This document shows positions 10,701 to 22,700 of a stretch of DNA of 64,000 nucleotides, in pieces. Positions within the stretch are counted from its first letter, which is position 1; each line of letters opens with the position of its first letter. The DNA is taken from assembly GCF_043555885.1 (NCBI RefSeq), contig NZ_JBIGHX010000008.1:1-64000 (forward strand), read 5' to 3'. The stretch comes from Pelomonas lactea (GTDB taxonomy: Bacteria > Pseudomonadota > Gammaproteobacteria > Burkholderiales > Burkholderiaceae_C). A program made the translations under genes and the position numbers. The notes under the pieces are model-generated. The model saw only the letters and a program-made list of their open reading frames with translations. It was not told the DNA's origin and made no database searches.

Positions 10701-13700
10701 ACCTGCACCGAACGGTTCACCGTGGCCTGGCCGTCGGTGGCGGTGAAGTTGAACGTGAAGGCGCGGGTGCCGGTGGTCGCGTTGTCGACGACGTCAGCGC
10801 CCGGCGTCCACTCGAAGTAGCCGGTGGTGGGGTCGAAATTGACGCCGCTGGGTGTGTTGGCGTCGTAGACCAGCGCGTAGCGGATCGCGTCGTTGTCACC
10901 GTCGTAGGCGCGGACGTTGAAGTTCAGCGTCTGGCCTTCGGGCACCAGCTGCAGCGGCAGCGGCAGCAGCAGCGGCGCCTGGTTGACGTTGGCAACGACG
11001 ATCTCGAGGTCGCGCGAGAAGCTCGCGCTGCCGTCGCTGGCCTTGAGCTTGAGCAGGTAGTGGCCCGGAGCCACGCCATTCTGGTTGTCACTTTGCGCAG
11101 CGAAGAGGCCAGGTGTCCAGCGCAGTTGCAGGCGCGTCTGGCCGCCGCTGCCTTGGGCTGGCGTGAGCTGCATGCCCGCGGGCAGGCCTTCCACGGTCCA
11201 GTCCAGCAGGTCGAGGTCGGCGTCGATGCCGGCCAGGTCCAGCGTCAGCGGAGCGCCTTCGTCGACATTGACGACGGTGCGGTTGCCGGCGAGCGGGTCG
11301 CCCTGGATCGCGCCGCCCGTCGCGGCCACCGCGAACAGCGTCGGCGCGGCATTGCTGGCGCGCACGACGATGCGCAAATCCTTGACAGACACGTTGGGGA
11401 CCGGTGGGTGGTCCGGATCCACGACGTAGCCGGCATCGGCGGGCGGCAGGCCGGCGTCGGTCACGGCCAGGCTGATGTCGAAGTTGCCTGTCGTGCCAAC
11501 TGGTGGTGTCCACACCAGCGTGGCGTGCCCGTAGCGCGGGTCGCTCTCGATGCGGGCGCCGGCGGGCAGGTTGGTGGCGGCGTAGCTCAGGGCATCCTGG
11601 TCCAGGTCGGACACGAGGATGGGCAGGCGCAGTTCCGCGCCTGCCACGGCCACGACACGGCTGGGCAGCGTGATGACCGGGGCCTCGCTGGGGCTGCGCA
11701 CGCTGACCACGAAGCTCTTGCCAGCAGCCAGTGCCTGGTTCTCGTCGCCATCACCATCGTCCTGCGCCACCACCGTGATGGTGTAGTCGCCACGCTGGTT
11801 GGCGCCGGGTGCGAAGCGGATCACGCCGGTCAGCTTGCCGGCCTGGTTCAGGGTCTGCGTATAGGTTGCGAATGAGGGCAGGCCCTGGAAGGTCAGCAGC
11901 AGCGGATTGCCATCGGGGTCGACGGCCTCGACCGGGATCTCCAGCACCGCGCCACGGTCGACGAAGGCGTTGGTGATGTCCCTGAACTCGGGCGAGCGGT
12001 TGGCGTTGGCCACGACGATGGGCAACGTCACCTGGCTGGTCTTCGGCTGGCCGGTACCGTTGCCGTCGTCGGTGGCGGTGACGGTCACGTAGTAGGTGCC
12101 GGCCTGCGCGTAGCCGGGCGTCCACAGGATTTCGAGCGTGTCGGCGTCGAAGGTTGCACCAGCAGGCAGTCCGCTCACCGAGTAGCTGACGGTGGCGGTG
12201 CCACTGCCGTCGAGCGCAGGGCTGCCCGGATTCAGGCGGATCTTGGGCTCGAAGCTCGGGTTGTCGGGGTCGAACGCGAACACGCTGATGCGCAGCGGCT
12301 GGCCTTCCATGACGCCCCAGGTTTGCACCGGGTCGAAGATGGGCGCGCCATTGGCGTTGGCGATGTCGAGCCTGAGGTCACGCTTGACCGAGGTGCTGGT
12401 GGTGGTGCCGTCGGGCGCGGTGAAGATGGCCGTCAGCGTGAGCGGGAGCGTCAACTGGCCCGCCTGGGCGTAGCCGGGCGCCCATGCGAACCAGCCGGTG
12501 TCGCTGTCCAGCGTGGCGCCGCCGGGCAGCCAGGCGGCATCCCATTGCAACCTGACGCTGCTGCCGTCGGGCTGCTGCAGGCCGCCCGGCACGCTGCCGG
12601 GCAGCTGCAGGCCGAAGCGATCACCTTCTCGCAGCGACTGGGTGGCCAGTGCCGGGAAGACCGGCGCCGGCCAGCCCTGCTCGACCGTGATGTTGAAGCG
12701 GTACTGCACCTCGTGCTTGCCATCGCTGGCGACGACGGTGACGTTGCGATAGGTGCCGGCCTGGTCGTACCCAGGCGTCCAGCTCAGCACGCCGCTGGCG
12801 GCGTCATAGAAGGCGCCGGCGGGCAGGTTGCGCAGCAGCACGGTGACGTTGTCACCGTCCGGGTCGCTGGCCAGCAGCGGCAGCTTCAAGCTCTGGCCCT
12901 CGACCAGCGTCATGTCGCCAAGCGACGCGATGACCGGCACATGGTTGGCGCCGGCCACCTGCAGCATGAAGCGTCGCAGCGCGACGCCGCCGCGACTGTC
13001 GATGACGCGCACCAGCACCTCGTTGTCCGCGCGATCGGTCGCCGTTGGCGTCCATTGCAGTTTGGCCTGGTTGCCGTAGCCGGTGGCACCGCTCTCGACG
13101 AGGGCATCCTGCGCGATCGTCATGCCGGCGGGCCCGCTGACGATCTCCCAGTAGAACAGCGTGCCGTCGGTATCCAGCGCGGACACACCGGTCGACCAGC
13201 TCTGGCCTGCCAGGGCCGGCGGCAGCGCGCTGGCCGTGACGTCCAAGCTGCCGTCGTCCCGGAGCAAGCCCAGCTGCGGTGGCGTGTTGTCATAGGGCAC
13301 GGCGTACACGCCATGGCCCAGGTTGAACTTGACCAGTTGACCCGAGCCCGGCGACGTGCCGAAGCTGGACGCCGGGCGCACCTTCACCGTCTGGCGCGAC
13401 AGCGTCTCACCGGTCTTCAACGGCTTGCCGCTCAGTGCCGGCGTCAGGTCCAGCACCCACAGGTCGGCCTGCGCGCCGTCGCCCACGGCAGCGCCAACGA
13501 TGTTGCTTCCGAAATAGCGCCCCGGGTCCAGCAACAACATCAGCGGACCCTTGAGGTCGACGACGCCGATGTTCGTCAGGGCAACGTCGTAGCTGATCGT
13601 GCCCGTCAGGCGGTCGGCGCGCGTGTCGATGAACTCGATGCGCACGAGGTTGGAGATGTCGGTGACGGCCGTGAACACGAGATCCCAGTCGTCGCCCAGC

Positions 13701-16700
13701 TCGACCTGCTGCGCGCTGCGCAGGCCACCGTCCACCTCCAGGCGCCAACCGCCCGCAGGCAGGTTGGGCAGCGTCAGGATGGCGCTCTTGCTGGCCACGT
13801 CCCAGCGCACGCTCTCGGGCTGCAGCGTCAGGTTGACGTTGGCGCCGGTCGCGATGAGGCGGTAGTTGGCCGGGTTCAGCACCGAGGACGGACCGGTGGT
13901 GTCGGCGCCGTCGGCGCCGGTCCACATGGCCTGGTCGAAGCTGATGGCGAGTTGCGTCAGCGGCAGCGGCACGAGCGCGCCCTCGCCGATGCTGGATGCG
14001 ACGACCTTGGGCGCCTTGACGGGCGCGAGTTCGTCGATGCGGGTGGTCTGCGCGATGAGGATGCGGCCGTCGGCGGTCGCGACGATGCTCTCGCCGCGCG
14101 TGCCGCCGTCGGCGAGCTTGAGCGCACGGCGGCTGCTGAGCTCGATGGCCCAGACGGCGCCCTTGTGCGCGGCCGTGCTGCTGCCGTCGGCGGCCGTCGG
14201 CCGCTGCGGCGTGTTGCTGCTGGCCAGCAGCAGGCCCGCGAGGCCCGTGCCGGCCCTGCCGAAGGTGATGCTGTCGACCAGGCCGGCCAGGCGGTACTCC
14301 AGCTCGGCGCGGCCCTTGGTGGCGCCGCTCATGGGGAAGCTGACGATGTCGGTCGTCGCCTCGGGCAGCGCGCCGCGCACGTCGCTGCCGGTCCAGCGCA
14401 CCGCCCACAGGCGGCCGTCCGGGCCGAAGGCGAGGTCACCGACGCGGGTGTTGCTGAAGTGGGTCCAGGCGCGGTTGGCTTCGGCCTTGGGGTCGAAGAT
14501 CTCGACGCCGTTGCCGCTGGCCACATAGATGAGGCCGGTGCCGGGCTGGATGGCCAGCGCGTGCGTCAGCGGCTCGCCGGCCGGGGCGCGGGTGCGGCTG
14601 ATGACGGCACCGCTGGCGGCATCGATCATCATCAGCTCAGCGCCGGTCATGACCCACAGGTTGCCGGCGGCGTCCAGCGCCATGTCGAGGATGGCGGCGG
14701 TGGTCGTGAACAGCGGCTGCACGGAGCGGCCGCCGTCCTTGCCGAAGCGGAACACCTCGTTGCGCTCGGTGCCGGCGCTGGCCAGCACGCTGCCGTCGGC
14801 CAGTTCGACCATGGCCAGCGCACCGATCTCGCCTTGGCTGGCGGCGAAGCCGCTGGCGAAGCCGCGCAACTGCAGTGGCGCGAGCACGGACTGCAGGTCG
14901 CTGCCCAGGCCGCCCAGCGCGGGCGTGATGACGAAGCCGGGCAGGCGCTGTGCGGCCTGTGCGAACAGGTCGCTGGCGGTGTAGTTGCGGTCGGGCGCGG
15001 CGGCCGGCAGTTCGGCGGTCTGGTCCAGCGTGTCGGTGACGCCCAGGCCCTGCTGGGCCTCGCTGCGGCTGCCGTCGTCGGGCAGCACGGCGTTGCTGAC
15101 GCTGGCGGCCTCGCGGTTGCCGGCGTTGTCGGTGGCGACCGCCAGGAACTCGTAGCGGTGGCCGGCCTGGCCGGTGAACAGCGCGGTGCTTTCGGCGCCG
15201 GCCACCTGCTTCTGCCAGATTTTGAAGTCGCCGCCATCGGTGGCGACGTAGACCGTCACGTGCTTGACGCCCGAGGCGTCGTCGGCAGCCTTCCAACTGA
15301 CCTTGTAGGTCGGTTGGCCGCTGGCGTTGTCGCCGCTGCTCGTGACCGTCACCGTGGTGACGGGCGCGTCGGCATCGAGCGTGTGGCTGATGGCGGTGCT
15401 GGCGATGGGCGGCGTGGCGTCGAAGAACACGCGGGCCGAGGCGGTGATGTTGGCACCGCTCTTGGCCAGCTCGCTGGCGCGGATGGTGTACGACACGAAG
15501 CCGCCGGCGGCGCGGCCGTTGGCGTCCGGCGGCAGCAGGCCACGCGACGGATCGTGCATCACTTCGCCGGTGTCGGGATCGATGGCCTGGATCAGCCAGG
15601 TCGCGACACGGGCGCCGGCGTCGATGCCGGCGCTGACACGCAGCACATAGCCTTTGGAGCCGGTGAAGTCGAAGTCGCCCTGGAAGACGGCCTGGCCGTC
15701 GGGGACGTGGATGTTGATGTCGCCGACCTTCAGGTCGCCCAGGCGCAGGCTGTAGGCGTCCAGATCGCTGTCGATGGGTGTCACCAGACGGATTTCCCCC
15801 ACCGGGCCATTCGTCGTGTTGTTGAAGTTCAGTGTGTAGGGCAGCGCATAGTCGGCCGGCACATAGGTCGAGCCGTTGGCCGACGGCAGCACCTGCGGGC
15901 CGCGCACGCTGATGGCGGCGGCCGCGTTGGCCTGCGCCTGCGCGGCTTGTTGCAGGTAGCTGGTCAGGTTCAGCGCCTGCGGGCCGACGGGACGGAACTC
16001 GCCGTCCAGCACGCCGATGCTGCGCAGGTACTCCAGCTCCGCACGGTTGCCCGCGAAGACGTCAAAGCTGATGAAGTGCGTCGCCTGCGAGGCGTGCTGG
16101 TCGTAGTCGGCCGGGTTGGGTGCGACCGGCACGGGCACCTCGACAGAGCTGCCGTCCGACACGTCACGGACTTCGACAGACCCCACCGGCGCATGCGCAG
16201 CCTTGTCGTCGCCGGCATAGCGTGCGGTGTCGCCGTACCACTGCTGCACCTTGGCAAAGAAGCCCAGCAGGTCGGCCTGCGTGCGGTAGCTGTCGCCGGC
16301 CTTGCCCAGCAGGATGCCGGTGGCCAGCGTGGCGTTCAGGCTGAGCACGAGCGCGTCGCTGCGGATGGCGGGCGCCTGGCCCTCGGGGCGCAGCAGGCCT
16401 GCCGTCTCCAGCGCGCCCAGCCAGCCCTTCACCCACTGAGCCTCGTTGGCGGCCAGCACGGCCAGCGCGTTGGGCGCGGTCGCGTCCTTCAAGATGGCGG
16501 CGCGCAGCGCCTTGGCGTGCCGGGTCTGGTCGGCGATGAACTCGGCGCGGGTCAGCGTCGTGACGCTGGCCAGCGTGTCGAAGCGGAACGGCATGGCCAC
16601 CGATTCCGTCTCGGTGATGTGGTCCTCGTCATGGGACAGGAACTTCTTTGTCAGGCCCTTGGAGATCTTGTCCAGCCCGCTGACGCCTTCGTCCAGGATG

Positions 16701-19700
16701 CCCGAAGCCTTCCAGTCCGGCCGGATGGCGTACAGCTTGTCGCGCAGGCCCTCGAAGTCCCAGGCCATCCACTCGGCCAGCCCCGGATAGGTCTGCACCT
16801 TGAACGTGGCGCCGGCAAAGCCGTTGGCGGTCAGGTCGAAGGCGTAGCCGGGCGCGAGGTTCCAGCCATTCGTGTTGGTCATGCCGTCCAGCGCGGCCCA
16901 GGGCACGTCGGCGCGCACGCCGGTGGTGGGCGTGGTGCCGTAGGACTGGGTATTGCCATTGCCCGCTTGAACGGCGCCGTCGGGCTTGCCCCCCACGTTG
17001 GTGCCGAACACGACGTACGGCAGGTTCAGGCCTTCCAGCACGTCCTTGCTGTTGCCCATGTCGCTGGCACCCACGTCGAAGCGAACGTAGGGCGTGTCGA
17101 CGTTGGTGAGGCTTTGCAGGCTGACGCTGTAGGTCGCCGCCTCGCCGGGCTCGATGTTGCGCGGGCCGCCGATGCCGATGGCGGCATCCACCTCGATCAT
17201 GCGCTCAACGAGGTAGCGGTAGGGCTCGACGACACGCGTGCCGTCGGGGTTGGTGACGATGACGTCGAACAGCCCCATCGGCACGTGGCGCAGGTCGAAC
17301 ACGGCGCGGATGCGGGTGGCGTCCAGCACCTGCCAGCGCTCGGGTTCGATCTCGAACTCTCCCGGGCGTGCCAGCTTGACCAGAGCGCCCGCCGCGAAGC
17401 GGGCGCCTTCAATGTCCATGGTGACCCAGCGATGGTCGTCGTCGCCGACGCCGCCCTGGTCAGGCGTGACCTTGGTGATGGACAGCGGCAGCAGATCGGC
17501 GCGCAGCGTGACCGGCACGGCGTCGGCTGCCTGCGTGGAAGCGCTCTCCGGGCGCGAGCGCACCAGGATGTAGTAGTCGCCCGCCTTGGTCGTCGGCACC
17601 AGCAGGGTCTGGTCGGGCGACACAGGGTTGCTGTAAGCGACGTCGAAGGCGCTGCCGGTGGGCACATCGTTCCAGCGAACGTAGACCTCGTTCGCACCGG
17701 CGGCGGCCGTGGAGTCGAGCAGTACGCGCAGCGTTTCGCCCGCGGCGACGCTGACTTTGTAGACCTGAGTCTGGCCGCTCGACAGCGTGGCGGCCAAGGA
17801 TTGGCCCACCGTCAGCGTGGGGACCTCGACATGCAGCGCCGCGCCGGAGGCGATGCGGTTGTTGGCCTCGCCCGGCGGCAGATTCAGTCCCGTGTTCGTG
17901 TAGGTGATCTTGCCTTCGAAGACCTCGTTGTAGAGGTCGGGGCGCACGATCACGCGCCAGCTGCCGTCCTTGAGTGCGGGCAGCTTGGCTTTCAGCGTCG
18001 CGGTGTAGGTGCCATTCGCGCCCAGATCGCCCACGTGGGCCACCTTGCCGATCTGGATGTCGCTCAAGTCCCACGCAGCGTCGGCAGACAGGTACAGCGC
18101 ATCCGTCCAGCGACCGTAGGCGGGGTTGATGGACTGGTTGGAGACGGTGAACGTGATCTCGATCTCGTCGCCTACCTTGGCGCTGCCAGGCACCACGACG
18201 TTGGTGACCACGAGGTCGGCTGGCGGAGGCGTCTCGATCCGCATGGGCTGCGCAGCCGCGGCGTTGTTGTTGTCGTCCTTGCCGAACTCCAGCACCTGGC
18301 CGGTGTCGCCACTGCCTGACACGCGGGCCGGGTCGGTGACAACGAACACGTAGTAGCTGCCCTCCAGGTCGCGCGGCGCGGTGTACGTCAGGCTGCCGCT
18401 GTAGCTGGCGCCGGCGGCGAGGCCGCCGCTGTGCTGCACATAGCCGAGGTAGCGGTCCTTGTTCAGATCCAGGAAGCGGTCCTTGGACAGGTAGACCATG
18501 TCGTACCAGCTGCCCTGGTCGTTCGGGGTCTTGCCGCCGAGGTTCTGCACGGTGTAGCTGACCGTGAAGTTCTGGCCGGCGATGACCGAGTCCTGCGCGG
18601 TGACGGCCGTGACCTGCAGGTCCGGTGGCGTGGCGAGCGTGATGGGGAGCAGGATCCTGGCGGTGTTGTTGCCCTCGTCCCTGAACTCAGGCACGCCGTT
18701 GGTGCCGCTTTCGCCGATGGTGGGCAGCCCGGCGCGGACGCTGCTGACCGCGTTGTTGTTGGCGATGCCCTGGAAGACGCCGGTGTCGGCCTTCACGATG
18801 AGGTTGAAGTCACCGCTGATCGACGTCGGCAGCGTGAAGGTGGCGGTCTGCGTGTAGCTCTCGCCGGGCTTCAGCGTGCGCCGCGGATTGGCGGCGTCAG
18901 TGGCCAGATTGACCTGGCTGGCATGCAGCATCACTTCGAGGCTGGAGCCGCGGTCCACCAGCGCGTAGTCGGTGGGATCCAGCGTGCCGTCGCGCGACAG
19001 ATAGATACCGTCCATCCAGCCGGCAACGCGGGTCTCGCGGGTGCCACGGTTGGTGACGGTCCAGGTCGCGGTGATGGTCTCGCCCGACCCGGGGTTGGGC
19101 TTGTCGACGGTGATCGAGTCGATCTGCAGGTCGGGCTCGCGATAGATGATGCTCAGCGAGCCCTTGCCGAGGTTGTTGCCGGCATCGCTCTCGAAGGCCG
19201 ACGTGACGTAGCCGACGTCCCGGGTGTAGGCATTGCGGTCCGAGTATTGGCTGTCGGGCTTCTGCCACTCGCTCTGCGCGGCGTAGTACCAGTCGTGCGA
19301 ACCGAAGAACGGCGCGAGCTCGGACTCGTAGTGCCGGGCGTCGGTGATGACGTAGATGTAGTACTTGCCATCCGTGCCCGGCGGCAGCTTGACGACGGCA
19401 CTGGCCGTGTAGCTCTGTCCCGCGCCGAGCGTCGTCGCGTTGCTGTGCACGACGGAGGCAAGTTGCGTGGCACGCGACGGAATGAAGGTGGGATCGGCGC
19501 TGATCCAGACGTTGTCTAGCCAGCCCTTGGTGCCGCTCCACACGGCCGCGCCGAAGTTCTGCACCGTCCAGGTGACCGTGCTCTCCTCGCCGGAGTAGTT
19601 GACGGGCAGCGTGGTGACGTTGGTGACGCGCAGGTCGGCCGGCGCGTTGGTGACGCTGGTCACCGCGCTGTTGATGTTGTTGGCCTCGTTGACCTCCGTC

Positions 19701-22700
19701 ACGTCGTTGCGGCCGGTGTAGCTGTAGCCGGCATCGGTCTGCACGACCAGGTAGCCGCCACTGACCGACGGACCGAGGTTGACAGTCTGGCTGACGCTGT
19801 AGGTCTCGCCATTGCCCAGACCGCGCTGCTGCTTGAATTCGCCGAGCAGCCAATAGACCGTGGCCTTGGCAGGGTCGGGGTTGTCCATCAGCCAGACCTT
19901 GTCGGTCCAGCTGCCGTTGAACGCGTCGCCACGGTTCTTGACCGTGTAGTTGAAGGTGTAGCTGCCAGCGGCCTGTGCCGCGGCGGGCGCGCCCACGCCC
20001 GTGACCACCAGGTCAGGCGGCGTGATGCCCAGCACCGAGATGGCGCGGGCCTTGTAGTTGTTGTTGTCGGCCTGAGTCGGGTCGTCGGGGTTGATGTTGC
20101 TGGAAAGCGTGTCTTCCAGAATGGCGTCGTAGGTGTCGCTCCAGACGGTGACGTAGTACTGGCCCGTCTTCACGTCGTCCGGGAGCTGCACGTTGATCGA
20201 GCCCAGGTAGTCCTCGCCGACGGCGAGGTGGCCTGTGTGTGTGATCTGCCCGATCTTGATGTCGCCCTTGCCCGGATTGGGGCGGGACTTGTCGACGGTG
20301 AGCCAGACGGTATCGGTCCAGCTCTGCGTGGTGGCGGCATCGCCGCGCGTGACGGCCGAACCTTTGTTGGTGACCTTGTAGTCGACCTGGAAGCTGGCGC
20401 CGTGCACGGCCTGATCGGGCGCGACGACGTTGCTGGTCACGAGGTCGGCAAACGGAATGGCGTTGACGTGGATGCGCTGGGCGCGGGCGTTGTTCGCCTC
20501 GTTGGGATGCTCGTCGATGCGGTTGGCGCCGTCGGCGACCACGATGAGGTAGACATCGCCGCGGTAGCGGATGGGGATGTCCACGCCGTTGACGGTCGTG
20601 GTGTAGGGCTCGCCGCCTGGTGTGAGGGCCGAGCTACTGTCCACGCGGGCCAGCAGCAGGTCATCGGCGCTGACGATGCCGTCCAGCGACAGGTAGACGT
20701 AGTCTTGCCACCGGCCCGCCGTGGCCTCGGTGCCGACGTTGGCGACGGTGAACTTCAGGCCCGCGGAGGTGCCGGCAGTGACGTTGTCGGGCGCCTGGAT
20801 GTCGGTGACGCGCAGGTCGGGCCGGTCGTTCAGGCTGATGGCGATGGCGTCCGTGTCGGTCGTCGCGTTGTTGTCGCGCGCAGGGCCGTACTCATAGACC
20901 TGCGGGTTGCCGCCGGTGCCGCCCAGGCTGTTGGTGATCACGCGCAGGCGGTAGCCGCCCTCGATCTTGCTCGGCAGGCGGACCTGCTCGGTGCGCGAGT
21001 AGCGCAGGCCAGCGTCCAGCCCACGGTCGTAGACGTAGGTGCCCAGCACGACGGTGGAGCCGTTCGGCGCGAGCAGCAGCACGGCGTCCTGCCATTGGCC
21101 GGCGGCGCGGGCGACGCCCTGGTTGAGAACGGTCCACGTGACGTCGATGAGCGCGCCTTCCTTGGCCGTGGCCTGGGTGTCCAGACCCTCGACGACCAGG
21201 TCTGGCGAGTCGCTCAGCGTGACCGGCACGGCCAGCGAGTGGCCCACGTTGTTGTTGCCGTAGACGAACTCGTAGACGCCGTTGTTGACGGCCGTCGACA
21301 CGTTGAGGTACCAGTCGCCCGAGATGCCATCGGGCAGCCGCACATTGATGCTGCGGTTGTAGCTGTCCCCAACGGCCATCTGGCCGAGGTGGGCCGCGTT
21401 GCCCAGGTCAAAGCGCTGGCCGCTGCCGTCGGCATTGCGGCTGAGCCAGACACTGTCGGTCCAGCTCGTTGTGTTGGTGATGCCGATGCCGCGGTTGGCA
21501 ACGCTCCACTGCACGGTCAGGTCACGGCCGCTGTAGGCAACGCTGGGCGTGCTGACCGACTCGACGCGCATATCCGCGTAGGCGACGGGCATCAAGTCGG
21601 TGGTGTGGCCCGCGCTCTTGACGTTGTTGGCTTCGCTGTCGCCTTCCCACACGGCGCCCGTGGCGTCGCTCTTCACAAAGACGGTGCCGCGGCGGCTGAA
21701 GGTCGGGCCGAAGCTGTAACTCAGGCTGCCGTCGTACCTCGCACCCGCGGCCAGGCCGCCGCTGTGCACGACGTTGCCCAGCACGATGTCGTCTCCGTCA
21801 CCCAGCACGTCGTTCGTGCTGTAGATGATTCGGTCCGTCCAGGTCCCCGTGCGGCCAATGCCCGGCCCCGTGTTCTGGACGGTCCACTCCACCGTGATGC
21901 TGGCCGGGTCTGCGATGACCTGGGTGGGCGCGCTGACGCTGACGACGGTGAGGTCGGCGTAGGCGTCCTGTGCCACATCGATGGTCAGCGCTTGCTGGTT
22001 GTTGCCCTCGTTGGTCGACTCGTTGTTGGCGTTGCCCGCGTCGGTGACGACGATGAGACGCCACGAGCCCGACAGGTCGGCGGGCAGGGTGAAGGCCAGC
22101 GTGCCATCGCTGGACGCGCCGGCGCCAAGGCTGTCGATGACGCGCTCGCCCAGCAAGGTGTCACCGCCGTCGACATTGCCGTCGCGGGACAGGTAGACCT
22201 TCTCGCGTACGTTGGCCGCGGGCGCGTTGCCGAGGTTGCGCGTCTGCCAGTTCAGCGTGATGGCTTCGCCACCCTGCAGCACACCCGCGGTACCGAGGCT
22301 GCGCAGCGCCAGGTCGGGAGCGCTGACCGCGACGCTGGCTGTCGCGACGTTGTCCGCTTCGTTGGACTCGGTGACGTAGTTGCCGCGGTCTGCCACGACC
22401 TCCAGACGCCAGTTGCCGGGCGGCAGTGCCGGCACGCTCAGTTGCAGGTTCTGTGTCAGCGTGCCGCCCGCGGCCAGCGAGCGTGACGCCCAGGTCGTTG
22501 TCAGCACCTGGGTTGCTGCCACGCCCAGCGTATCGACCAGGCGGATTTCCTCGCCGAAGAAGCCGTTGACCGGGTCGTTGCCGCCGTTGCGCACCGTGTA
22601 GCTGAGCTGCACGGTCTGGCCCACGCGCCAATCGGAGGGCGCACTGAGGCCTTCGATCTGCAGATTGGGGCGGGGTTCGGCCTGTACCGTCGTGGGCTGC

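Noticed and set aside
7970..11875. A 1,301-codon plus-strand open frame
   Set aside because: Same register as above, antisense to the Ig-like and RHS-like part of the giant gene; no signal, motif or ribosome binding site.
12323..18319. A 1,998-codon open frame on the plus strand
   Set aside because: It lies exactly codon-on-codon opposite the giant gene. Its translation is low-complexity (Arg/Gly/His/Val-rich) without any domain, as expected from the antisense of GC-rich repeat coding DNA.
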